Below are positions 54,771-64,000 of a stretch of 64,000 nucleotides of DNA, piece after piece. How positions within the stretch are numbered: the stretch's first letter is position 1; every line of letters begins with the position of its first letter. The notes beneath the pieces were generated by a model. It worked only from the letters and a program-made list of their open reading frames with translations. It was not told the DNA's origin and made no database searches. The position numbers and the translations under genes are program-made. The stretch is from Macrothele yani (lineage: Eukaryota > Arthropoda > Arachnida > Araneae > Macrothelidae), in assembly GCA_039090855.1 (NCBI GenBank), contig CM076996.1, positions 52,046,469-52,110,468 on the forward strand, in the 5' to 3' direction.

Positions 54771-55731
54771 AAGTCAATAACAGATGGAGCCACGGTAGAA
54801 GCTTTTTGTGGATGACGATGGTGCGGAGCGAGGAAGCCGGGCGTGTCACTCACTCTTGCTGCAGTGGCAGAAGAGAAAACATCTGAAACACCTCCTGAAG
54901 ATAACCCAGTAGAGGGTAGAAAGTACTTGAGGCAGTCGGCATTGGAAATTGGAATGGCTTAGGGTGTGGTTGGTTGTTCATGGGGTGTTGAGAAGAAGAG
55001 TCATATGTAAATAGTTGTATATACGTTTTAACATTTTCGTTCAGTATTTTGTATGTTTGTAAATAGGCAGCTTATGTTCATTGATAATATCAAAAGATTT
55101 TTTGTGTTCAAGAATTGGGGTTTTTAGCAACGAAGGTTAGGTTTTACACACTGGTGGGAAGGGTGGGAGGGGAGGATACAATTTTGCAACCTGGACAACA
55201 AGGCACTTCATTCATGGACTTCAGTGTTCGTAGAACATTTGAAAGAACCTGAAGACCAAAAATTGAACACCGCACCGGAGGCTTGAACCACGCATGACGG
55301 CAGAAAGAATGAAACGTGCAGTGAAATGTGAAAATAGGTAAGCAACCTTGTAGTTCTTATAATTGTGTGCACGTAAATTTAAGAACAACTATGGTTGTGC
55401 TATAGATGTTTTAACCTGAATTTAAATCTTTTAATTAATAGTAAATTTAAAATGTTTGATTGTGTGAATGAATGAATGTTGAACTGCTAATAATATAACC
55501 TAATTGTTTTATTTATAAAAATTTTTAACTAACCAAAAAACCTGTAACATAATTGACCTCTCTCAGGCTAAGAGCACGTGCCTCACGGAACAACAATGTG
55601 TGAAATACTTTGCCAATATCAGGTAAACAATACTTTAGATATTATGTATATTTAACTAAAGCATGTTTTTAACATAAGACAACCCTTAAGGTTGTCTCAT
55701 GAATTACATATTTCGTAAAACCTAATTATTA

Positions 55732-56905
55732 TTTTTCAGTTTCTTTCCTGTCATACTGGTAACACCACATTTAAATATTGGGGAGGAAAAAGGGTTTTGT
55801 GAAGTTGGTTTTTCTCTTTAGAAGTATACATTAATTTCTGACCACACCCGTAATTTTGAAGAAGAAATTTACATGATAGTAAAGAATTTTTAAAAATACA
55901 TTCTTATAACTGTAGTGTTGAAAGAAGAAATTTATATGATAGTACAGGATTTGTTAAAATTAACAGTCATTATTCCCTAGATTTATTAATTTAAAACTTC
56001 TGTATTAATATAATTTCTGTTTAACAGTACCCATCAAATTGCTGAATCTAGAAACAAAGAAAAATTCATTAACGCAGGACTATAATGGAATATTTTATGA
56101 TAGTGTTTTGTAATGCATGTGAAAGTAAGTTAATATGATATACAAGTATTACTGGTTACATAGTAGTACTGTAATATTGTTCAAGATTAACTTTGCAAAA
56201 AACTGGTATGTTACATTACTGAAAAATTACTGAAAGTTTGTGTTCCATTAGTGAAACATTACTGAAAATTCCCCTATTGATTTTTGATAAGTTCTGCTAG
56301 AGGCTGGCATCTCTGCTCTAATCAGCGATTAGTGTCATGCTAACCAAAATTATGTGTTTTCAGCTATGTGTTTCGTTAGAAGCAAAAATGTCAGCGTTTT
56401 TCATATGGGACTTGTACATGTACTTTCACATGCTGACAGCATAAATCATAGAAAAACAGTAAAAAGTATGGGCAGCCAGCTGGATTTTAAATGATTGAAT
56501 AATACTTTGATAGCACATGGTACCAAAACTTCAAAAAGGGGAGCTAACTGCACTGAATGACTAGATTTTGAAAGCAGAGGCACTGATAATCTTAACAGCT
56601 GTGAAGACCAATTATTCGATTGCATCTTGTTGTGCAGTTTAAGAATATGTTTTTTTTTTTTTTTTTTTTTACTTGGTCTATTTTCATATTCACTGAAGTA
56701 GGGAAAACTGTGATCAGACAAAATATTATTTTGTCTGCAAAATTTCTGCATTCCAGACAATGACCATATGCAGCACATAATCTATGTCCTAAAACTGTCC
56801 TGGAATTGAAAGAAAATTTTGACCTGAAATTTTGTTTTTGTAACTTCTGGAACTGCAGCAGTTAACAAAAAGCTAAATCAACCAACTGTACAAAGTAAAA
56901 CCAGG
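55732..56905. other. No gene; possible terminus of the element interrupted by PLE2
   Basis: AT-rich sequence continues the DNA interrupted by PLE2 at 42587. CTAGAGGCTGGCATCTCTG at 56298-56316 resembles the E4-type right terminus (GTTGGCA..TCTG) and could close the hAT-like element begun before 42400. This is tentative. A T-run lies at 56650-56670. Confidence 0.35.
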
Positions 56906-56917
56906 AATTTTAAAGTA

Positions 56918-56990
56918 CTCTTTACAGCAATGTCGGCACACAACTCGAGCTTCAGTGACATCCAATCACACATCTCATACAAGAACTTTT
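56918..56990 (-). mobile_element. 73-bp LINE scrap flanked by a 12-bp TSD
   Basis: AATTTTAAAGTA flanks the segment (56906-56917, 56991-57002). The insert matches an internal stretch of the RTE-like family, around GATGTCACTGAAACTCAAGTTGTGTGCC as seen near 57690-57750, without the family 3' end. It is too short to code. Confidence 0.65.
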
Positions 56991-57059
56991 AATTTTAAAG
57001 TATTCCAAAAAGCAAGCCATATCTGCATATTTTCTTCAGAGTGATTAACTGCCACTTCT

Positions 57060-57540
57060 AGTTAGGCAAGTTCACTATTGTGGATCTTCCTTCTCCACTC
57101 TTTATTGTCTTGTGTTAATCTGCTCTTTAATTTCTTCTTCATGTCCTTGTTTACACAATGTTTCCACCTCACCATAGATCTGCCTTTTCTTCACTCTCCT
57201 GGTAGTTCCATGTCTATATCTCTACATCCCATACATTCCTTGTTTCTTTAAACATGACAAGCCTAGCCTTGCTTCTCTAGCCTTCTTTGAAACCTCTTTC
57301 CATTTAACTTGTTGCCCGTATTCCCTCATTTCTGGTGACACTAAACATCCACCTCAGCATCTTCATTTAAGCAACGTTCAGCATATTCTCTAAACATCTT
57401 GTCATTGCCTAAGTCTTGTCAGCACTGTATAGCATTGCTGCTACAATAATTAGCTATATTTTTATGTGAAAGGTTACTTCTGTGAAAGTATTTATTGGAA
57501 TAGCATTAATACCTGGGGAGCATAGTGGCTTTATTGTGAA
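57060..57540 (-). pseudogene. LINE ORF2 C-terminal domain, other subfamily
   Basis: Minus-strand fragments in drifting frames read NMLNVA, KMLRWMFSVTRNEGIRATS, KARLVMFKE, GRSMVRWKHCVNKDMKKKLKSRL and NKEWRRKIHNSELA. A basic R(W/L)KxCV...WRRxIHN end is typical of the C-terminal zinc-knuckle-less tail of RTE-type ORF2. The sequence differs from the family at 43425. It adjoins the 3' end of the next copy at 57545. Many frameshifts. Confidence 0.55.
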
Positions 57541-57544
57541 TCTC

Positions 57545-58624
57545 TGTCTTACATGTATCACTTGGCTGTCCTCTGAGATTTAGAGGTTAGCTCGTCAAAG
57601 AAAGATCATTTACCACATTAAAGTTTAAAGACTGATTGATGGAACTAGATTTTACTGTTGATGTATCAGATGTCTCCATTTACAGCAATGTCGGCACACA
57701 ACTTGAGTTTCAGTGACATCCAATCGCTCATCTCACACAAGACCTTTTGTACTTCATACTCATTATCTATTTTGTCATGTAAACATTCCTGAATCTGGTC
57801 CTCTTATGATTTCCTTGGCCTTCTTCTACTTTTCTCTCCTGCCACTTTATGCCGAGTAAATACTCTTAGTAAGCATCTCATCACCCATTCTTTTCAACAT
57901 GGCCAAACCACTTCAGGATATGTCTCCCCTCCACCTTACTAACAACATTTTGATTTAAATTACACATCTACAACACATCTTCATTCCTCAGATGACCAGA
58001 TCATGTCTTGCCATGACCCCCAAGTAAGTATTGCATCTCTCCAACACACAAATGACTCCTATGTCTCTTCTGCAGTACCCAGGTTTCACTGCCATACATT
58101 AGAGTAGGGAAAATTACACTTTCATACACAGCCATTCAAGACTTTCTTGAGAACCCATCATTCCTGTGAAATCCTCCTAAAGCAGCTATAACTTTCAAAG
58201 AAGAATTAACCTACCTACTAATTTCACCATCTAATTTATTCTCTCTGTCAAAAACACTTCCTAAATATAGAAATTCATTCATCTGGTCAATATTTGTGCC
58301 ATTTAGACTGATCTTGCATTTAGCACTAACAGGTCCTTGCTCAAAAACCGTAACTTTGGTTTTTCCTAATATATTTATACTCAATTTGAATTTCATACGA
58401 ACTTTGTACATACAGGTTACTCTGCAGCTCTGTTTTGCTCTCTGCCAACAGGACTGTGTCATCAGCATACAGCAATCTGCATGCCCGGATATTATCAAGA
58501 CTCAAACCAGTATAGTCTTTTAGCATGACACATGTATGCATCCATAAATATATTAAACGGCCATGGTGATATTGCACAACCTTGACTGACTTCTGCACCA
58601 GTAGAAAACCATTTCAGCACAATA
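57545..58624 (-). mobile_element. RTE-like LINE 3' fragment, reverse orientation
   Basis: On the minus strand the copy runs from about 58624 (RT region with VVQYHHGRLIY, then ACRLLYADDTVLLAESK holding YADD near 58480). It continues through NEFLYLGSVFDRENKLDGEI (58260-58211) and VYESVIFPTLMYGSETWVLQ to the 3' end, CGAGCTAACCTCTAAATCTC near 57570. The region around 57755-57660 is the segment duplicated as the scrap at 56918. Frame breaks are numerous. It is 5'-truncated. Confidence 0.8.
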
Positions 58625-60356
58625 CTATTAGAAAAGTAGAGGAAGGCCAAGGAAATCATGGGAGCACCAGGTTCAGGAATATCTGCATGAGAAAAAGATT
58701 GAGTATGAAGTACAAAAGGTCTTGTGTTGAAACGTATGATGAATTTCAGTGAAGCTTGAACAGGGCCGGCGTCATGGGTGTACGACAGGGCCCCGTGCTG
58801 GCGTTTGTGTGATGTTTTTGAATTTTTCATATTTTTTTTTCTTATACTAAAAATAAATGACTCTTAACAATGTAAAAATTGCATTTTTTAAAATTTTCAT
58901 ATCATTACACTTTATTGCCCTAGTGAACAGAATTCAAGTATCTTGGGTCCATCGGGATGATTCACCGTATCACCGAGAGAGAATTTGCATTAATGACATC
59001 ATATATATAATCACCCAGATATCTCTGGGATGCTGACGTTACAGCTACGTCTGCATTCTACCGCAATCACATGCGGTCAGTTTTTCGCGTGCGTGTGTGG
59101 CGAATCTCTGGCAGATGGTTTATCAATAAAAAAAGTGAAAAACGTATCTTTGCGAATTTATTATGAAACTGGCTGAAATTTTAATTATAACACTATAACT
59201 GACAGATCGATTGCACCTTACGGCGACGAGTGACGGCGAATTGATAAACTGTAACATAACGCCGATTCGGGATTATCAAGACACTAACTAGACCACTGCC
59301 ACTGATTCCCAGAGACTCCTACAAGCAAGCCGCAGACCAGTAAAATTTCACAAATTGCTTCGCGGATCGACCGGCTTGAAGTTGCTTTTATGTATAAGGG
59401 CATTTGTGCAGACCTGTGTTTAGTGGTCAAATTCAGAAATCTCTACCATTTCTCAAGTTTTCCTCCATTTCCGCGGCCCTGCGGGAACCTCGTGACGGAC
59501 CAGTGGTGTTTGGGAAACACTGCACCAGATTGCTATCGCACTCACCTCATTTGAGCTCCAAAGCTGAAAGCTCCCACTACCCACTAAAACAAATTACAAT
59601 GAACTGTAGAACATGGCCAGCAAACGTATTTTCCTTCCTAGAAGTTAAGAGACAGAGTGATAAGGTAAGAGTTTTCTGAAAATCGCATTACTCATTTACT
59701 ATTGTACGGATGGGGTACATCTTTAGAACCTCAATATTTCAACCATGGATAATTGAAAATGACATTTCCTATGATGCCATCTTATTTGTTTAAACGGTAG
59801 TTATTTTTTTTAATTTGGATAAATTATATTAATTTTTTGTCATCAGCATGCATTTCGACAAGGTGCAGGAATTATATTTTCTCGCTTCAATTCAATCAAC
59901 TTCAATTTGATCTAGCAATGTAAATTACTATAGCGTAATTTTAATATGTCTCTCTTTTTATTTTTTAATGAGTAATAATAACAGCTTATTATAACACATG
60001 AATAAATAATAATATCTCTTAGTACCACCATGTTTTATTAAGCTTCATGAGAAAATGAAAAAATGTGGTTTCTCTACCTGACCCCACCTTTCTTTCAAAA
60101 ACGTTCCAACGTCCAAGCCCATTTAGTAGATGTAGAACTCGCTGGAGAAAGGGCCCCACATTTTTGTTTTGCACTGGGCACCTCAAATTATGCAGTCGGC
60201 TTTGAGCTTGAACTATGTGCCAAGATCGCTGTAAACAGAGATGTTTGATACATCAATAGTAAGTAAAATCTTGTTCCATCAGTTAACTGTTTATCTGGCA
60301 GATGTTCTTTCTTTGAGGAGCTAACCTCTGAATCTCAGAGAACAAACAGCTTAATG
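58625..60356 (+). mobile_element. RTE-like LINE 3' end, split by a hAT element
   Basis: The + strand pieces are 58625-58760 (AAAGTAGAGGAAGGCCAAGG, family C-terminus) and 60213-60356 (TATGTGCCAAGATCGCTGTAAA and then GGAGCTAACCTCTGAATCTCAGAGAAC). The AGCTTGAA duplication joins them. The tail is ATGAATGAATGAATGAAT-like. It lies back to back with the minus-strand copy ending at 58624. Confidence 0.8.
58761..60204. mobile_element. Non-autonomous hAT element with 8-bp TSD
   Basis: The ends CAGGGCCGGCGTCATG (58761) and CATAATTTGAGG-proximal GCAGTCGGCTTTG (to 60204) form a short CAGGGCCGGC-type hAT inverted repeat. AGCTTGAA flanks both (58753-58760, 60205-60212), and other LINE copies show the empty site. 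The 1444-bp interior has no transposase. An ORF at 59404-59679 has no recognisable domain. A segment near 59140-59190 resembles E1 near 1526-1570. Confidence 0.85.
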
Positions 60357-60396
60357 TGTACTTATGAATGAATGAATGAATAATTATTATTTTTAT

Positions 60397-60605
60397 ATGC
60401 AATAATTAAGGGAAATTTTTATGACTAAAATATTATGAATATATGGTTAATATATTTCATGCAATAATTAAGGGAAATTTTTATGACTAAAATATATGGT
60501 TACTATATTTCATGCAATAATTAAGGGAAATTTTTATGACTAAAATATTATGAATATATGGTTAATATATTTCATGGAATAATTAAGGAAAATATTTATT
60601 AAATA
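60397..60605 (+). repeat. Tandem repeat, 53-62-bp unit, about 3.5 copies
   Basis: Units begin ATGCAATAATTAAGGGAAAT at 60397, 60459 and 60512, with a diverged one at 60574. Each is followed by TTTTATGACTAAAATAT. The third unit lacks nine bases. Confidence 0.85.
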
Positions 60606-60619
60606 TTATGAATATTTAG

Positions 60620-60765
60620 TAAATATTATGCTATATGGTTTACTATATCTAAAATGAAATACAAAATGTTTCAAAATCTGTAAAGATGCAAAAATTAAAT
60701 CTTACAGATTTTGAAACATTTTGTATTTCCTTTTAGATATAGTAAACCACATAGCATAATATTTA
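60620..60765. repeat. Palindrome, ~64-bp arms, ~18-bp loop
   Basis: The left arm (about 60620-60683, with GGTTTACTATATCTAAAATG and TACAAAATGTTTCAAAATC) is the reverse complement of about 60702-60765. Only a few mismatches occur. It directly follows the tandem repeat, so both may belong to one unclassified element. Confidence 0.8.
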
Positions 60766-63316
60766 TTTTTACCCCTTACTTTTTATTCACTTGGTCATTC
60801 GTTCTTTGTTATTGGCTGCCTATTTTTAAGTGTATTTGTATAAGTTTTTAAATGTATCTTTTACAAATCATTGGAAAAACACTTTAATGTGGCGAAGATA
60901 TTTTTATCATTTCCCAATATTTTGGGCTACCCCCATAAAGAAATCCTAGGTACACCACTGCTTACAGATGAGAATGTCATGTATTTTTGGCTCACTGATC
61001 TGAAACTGTTTTTTGGAGAAAAACTATCACTGTTGCACAATCCTACTGTATAGCTTATTCATCACCTAATCAGTTAAGCAAATTCCTTGAACAGCTGACT
61101 AGGAATTTTATTTTTTACGTGTTTAGTTATAGTTTCATGCTGCATTAAGGTAGATTATAGGTCTTGTGAAGTGTAAAAAGTGTGTACTTTGGAGCCAATT
61201 GGAAATCATAAACGTTATGAGAATGTAATTACCACCAACTTTGTTAACACTAATTGATGTTTGAGTTTTCATCAAACTACTAAATTTCAAAGAACTAGTC
61301 CTGTATGGGCATGATGGGGAAATTAAGACATCTAAAAATGCTATGGAAAATATAAAAAACATTCTGATTGTACATATCTTTATTGTGGGGCGATTGCAAT
61401 TGATCCTGGTTCTGGAACCTTTTGTCATTAACTCGGAAATTTTGTAGAAAAACTGCATCTTAAAACAAATGCACCTATAAAGATATTGAGTGCTTTTTAA
61501 GTGTACCATGAGTTTGACATACACTAAATAAATAAATCTTGTATGAATTTGTGAGTCAAGATTCACACCTAGTGACCTCGGATCATGACAGGGAAGAGTA
61601 AGACCTGATTAAGATTCCATAGTGCCCTAACACTTGTAGTTGTTCCCCACACCCTCGATATCTTCTGCAATCAGCAGAGGGGAAGCCTGTTATAAATAAA
61701 CATGGCTTCTCTTTTTCACCTCCAAAAGTTCATGAGACAAACAATGAGATATAGGGGAAGGGTGTAATAAAAAGAAATTGGCTCGCTGTGGTAGTGGGAT
61801 GGTTTTTCGCCGTAATTGCATTGGAGGTGATAAAAATTATCCCTGCGAAGACCGAAGGGGGAAAGTGTGAGTTGCTCTAAGCCATGTTGACTCTCCTTCA
61901 GATCTCATACTCAGTTATCACCCTCTAGGCACAAAGCAAATGTTCATCCTTAAGAACAAACATTGTGGGTCACACTCCCTTCCTACTTTTGAAGAAGTTG
62001 CCATTGAGATCATTCCCCTGTTGACTTCTCAAGCTGAAAACATGTGGAATGTAGGGGTGTTTTGCTCTTTGGGCTACCTGTAATCAACATGATCCTTAGA
62101 CTGAGATAAACGTACACAAATCATTTCCCAATGTCCATTGTATTTTGTTCATCTGAGAAAAAGGTGCTTTGTAAAATTTTTAGCTAACAAAGTGCCTTCC
62201 CACTCTGTCTACTGTTCCAAGAAGCTGCTTCCCTTTTTTAATGGGATATTGGCACTAGGAGCAAGGTCATACTGAGTTGGAAGGATGGAAAGAGATGTTT
62301 CAGCCGATAAATACTCTTTCATTTCCTGAAAAAAAGAATGAAATGGGAGTGAGAGAAGATGCATTGACAGAGGCAACAGGCAAGATACAGTACCTTGCAG
62401 CCAAAGAAGGGGCAGTCAAAATTGGTCTGCAGTGATTTTGAGTAAAAATAAAAACATTCCTTGTTTTTCATCTCTGTAAATGGAAACAAAGCAATAGTCA
62501 CCCCACAAATTTATTTTTCCGTAACATGCAATTCTATATTTAAAATTTTACTAAAGTTGCATAGAGAAGGCACCCTAATGCCTTGTCTACTGGTTTGAGC
62601 TGGCCCTGACTTGGACAAAAACAAGCAAAGTTAAGAAATGTCTAGTGGGTAGGCACTTAATGAAGTTCAGAGCATGACAGCATGGGACCTGGACAAGACT
62701 GTCTTGGGATCTGGGGGTTTGACCAGTGCCGTGGTTACTCTGGTTATCCCATCGCAGGGAGTGCATGCTTTGATGTTGATCACAAAGACAGCAGTTTTGT
62801 CAAAAGCTTTCCGAATCTCCCTTATGTATTTGTTCACTTCCATTGTGTTGAAATTTTACACTGTGGGAATGAAAGTATGATTTTTGAATTAGAATTATTT
62901 TTATTAAAAAATAAATGTGCCACACAGCATTGTGATTTCTCACAGTAATTTTTTTTTAACTTCTCCCATGTCCTTTATATTAATTTATTTATTATAAAAT
63001 TTGGTTGGGGCTTTCTTCCGCTTGGGTGCTGTGCACTCCTTGCATTTTCGGTTGCTGCATATCAGCATATGTAAAACAGCTGAGTGAAGGCTACATATCA
63101 ATAAGCACCAATGCTCAGGAAAAAAGATAAAAAAGCACAATTAGTAAGCTAGGTATAAAGGTATAAATGCATGCTGATCTGTGTGTGTGTGTTCGTTCGG
63201 GTTGCTCCATTGAGTGCTAAGTTTAATGCTAAGAATAATGATGGGCACAAAATAGTCCTCCTGGTGTGGGGACTCAAGCCCTATGAGCCCCCCTAGCTGC
63301 ATGCCCCCTGGTAACA
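60766..63316. other. No gene supported
   Basis: This mixed sequence includes a GC-richer part (61600-62100) and AT-rich remainder. ORFs at 61135-61566 and 62674-62948 have no recognised domains, and overlapping frames on both strands are equally open near 62680-62860. No exon, RNA gene or terminal repeat can be supported. Confidence 0.4.
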
Positions 63317-64000
63317 GGTAACGAGCAGAGCCAGCATCTGCACCTCTCATCACATGAGTGTCAACAACTAAGTGTTTCAGACGCTGATCATAAACAACAA
63401 AATCTGTTACACTCTTTTGCCCTAGAGCATGGTTCTACCAACTATACATGTAGATATACTTGTGGATGAAAAATGCATTAGATGCACATAGTACATTCCC
63501 AATGTGGAGTTCAATTAATCTTTCACCATTATCATTCACACTGAGGTCATAAAACTTACCCAGAACATAATCAGAAATCTTATTCTGAGTACCTGCTCTA
63601 GCATTGAAATTCCCTGCTATTATAACTTTCTCTTTTGTACCATACTGACTCAAAACAGCTTTCAGCTCCATCCAAAAATCATCCTTTTTATCAGGATGCA
63701 GAATCAAAAAGAGCATACACTTAAACAATTACTGCTCTCTGAAGTTTCACTTTTAAACAAATCCATAGAATTCTTTCGCTTTACGTAGCTGTAGTGAATC
63801 AAGTTTTTCATCTTTTCACTTAAAATCACACCTACAACAGATTGTTCTTATACATTATTCAATGCTGCTGACCACACATTCTGTTCCATTCACTTCTATC
63901 CCAATTTCTTTCTTTTTAGTTTCACTTATACACAGCACATCCAATTTATATTTATTAATTTCTTCAATCATCTCATTCGTCTTTCTATTTATTCCTCTAG
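63317..64000 (-). pseudogene. RTE-like LINE endonuclease region, runs off the right edge
   Basis: On the minus strand the segment matches the endonuclease of the 43425 element. Near the edge are RGINRKTNEMIEEINKYKLDVLC and SETKKKEIGIEV in one frame (64000-63885). After frameshifts come DDFWMELKAVLSQYGTKEKVIIAGNFNARAG, VNDNGERLIELHIGN (63690-63510) and VVDTHVMRGADAGSARYLL, ending near 63317. The active-site motif GDFN reads GNFN here, an Asp to Asn change. The copy stops within the endonuclease, so its 3' part is missing or displaced. Confidence 0.82.

Larger units (their letters stand above)
49895..55424. mobile_element. PLE3: Penelope-like element inserted in PLE2
   Basis: AATCTTTTAATTAA at 49881-49894 and 55425-55438 flanks the element. 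Long inverted arms (about 49897-50448 and 54770-55364) match over roughly 550 bp and enclose two opposed copies meeting near 53305. About 60 bp (55365-55424) lie beyond the right arm only. PLE4 (50459-52420) splits the left arm. The + strand copy keeps most of the RT including YVDD and a GIY-YIG nuclease. The minus copy is shorter. Confidence 0.82.
42588..55718. mobile_element. PLE2: Penelope-like inverted pair, hosts three further insertions
   Basis: AACCTAATTATTA at 42575-42587 and 55719-55731 is the target duplication. Inverted outer arms (42588-42808 and 55430-55650) continue into inner arms (42803-43424 and 49270-49895), proving that both halves belong to one element. A tail of about 70 bp (55651-55718) exists only on the right. 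The two copies meet near 48650. The left arm was entered by an RTE-like LINE (43425-48014, TSD TTGAATAAGTGCAG) and the right arm by PLE3 (49895-55424). Without guests PLE2 is about 3.0 kb. The coding remnants are RT tail and GIY-YIG nuclease. Confidence 0.8.

Noticed and set aside
37118..56316. One giant element from 37118 to the terminus-like sequence at 56316
   Set aside because: The 6-bp TSD TTTATT pairs 37118 with 39191, and no matching 6-mer flanks 56316.
57545..60356. Twin-priming inversion of one LINE copy at 58624
   Set aside because: The minus-strand part runs all the way to its own 3' end, so two independent back-to-back copies fit better than a single 5'-inverted insertion.
62674..62948. 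Overlapping + and - strand ORFs near 62680-62880
   Set aside because: Both strands are equally open with no recognisable domain or exon borders. A chance GC-richer patch is more likely.

Overview
The window reads as non-coding eukaryotic DNA from an invertebrate, most likely an arthropod with a large repeat-rich genome. It is AT-rich and shows no operons, ribosome-binding sites or long intact host ORFs. The transposon mix is Tc1, mariner, hAT with BED fingers, Penelope-like elements with GIY-YIG nucleases, RTE-like LINEs with microsatellite tails and a tRNA-derived SINE. The species assignment is inference. Only two stretches look like host coding DNA: exon-like pieces at 14394-14483 and 33061-33257. 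Both are on the + strand and phase-compatible, so most of the window between and around them would be intron.

Layout. 1-822 is the end of a Tc1 element. 831-7150 is a DNA transposon (element E1) with CAG...CTG ends, a 6-bp target duplication (ATATTG) and CCTAAAATT subterminal repeats. It was invaded by an RTE-like LINE (3001-5006), whose insertion came with an inverted copy of its own flank (palindrome 5007-5814), and by a Mutator-like MITE (6424-6975). 7159-7839 is a second long inverted repeat, whose left edge E1 entered. 9050-10030 and 11190-12280 are decayed hAT-like coding remnants.

14553-26034 is a nested stack whose layers can be peeled by target duplications. A Tc1 element (TA) contains a mariner (14752-22065) and a hAT (23129-25769, TSD ATCTAGGT). 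The mariner contains a Penelope-like element (15966-21972, TSD ATGTCCAAGTA). That element contains two more 6-bp-TSD transposons, E2 (16051-18458) and E3 (20224-21665). With its guests removed the mariner is about 1.3 kb, its normal size.

26-37 kb holds a deleted mariner/Tc1-like element, a tandem duplication, a SINE with A and B boxes and an 11-bp TSD, the second exon, and three Tc1 copies. 37-42.6 kb holds another 6-bp-TSD element (E4), LINE fragments and a hAT-like C-terminal remnant.

42588-55718 is a second stack. Penelope-like element PLE2 contains an RTE-like LINE (43425-48014), itself split by a Tc1 (45814-47037). PLE2 also contains PLE3 (49895-55424), which contains PLE4 (50459-52420). 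56-64 kb holds LINE fragments, a non-autonomous hAT (58761-60204, TSD AGCTTGAA), tandem and palindromic repeats, and the 5' part of another RTE-like LINE running off the right edge.

The most novel points are the LINE-coupled inverted flank duplication, the 6-bp-TSD families with ~150-bp internal arrays (one array carries CTCF-like motifs), and the repeated Penelope insertion structure of inverted arms plus a one-sided tail.
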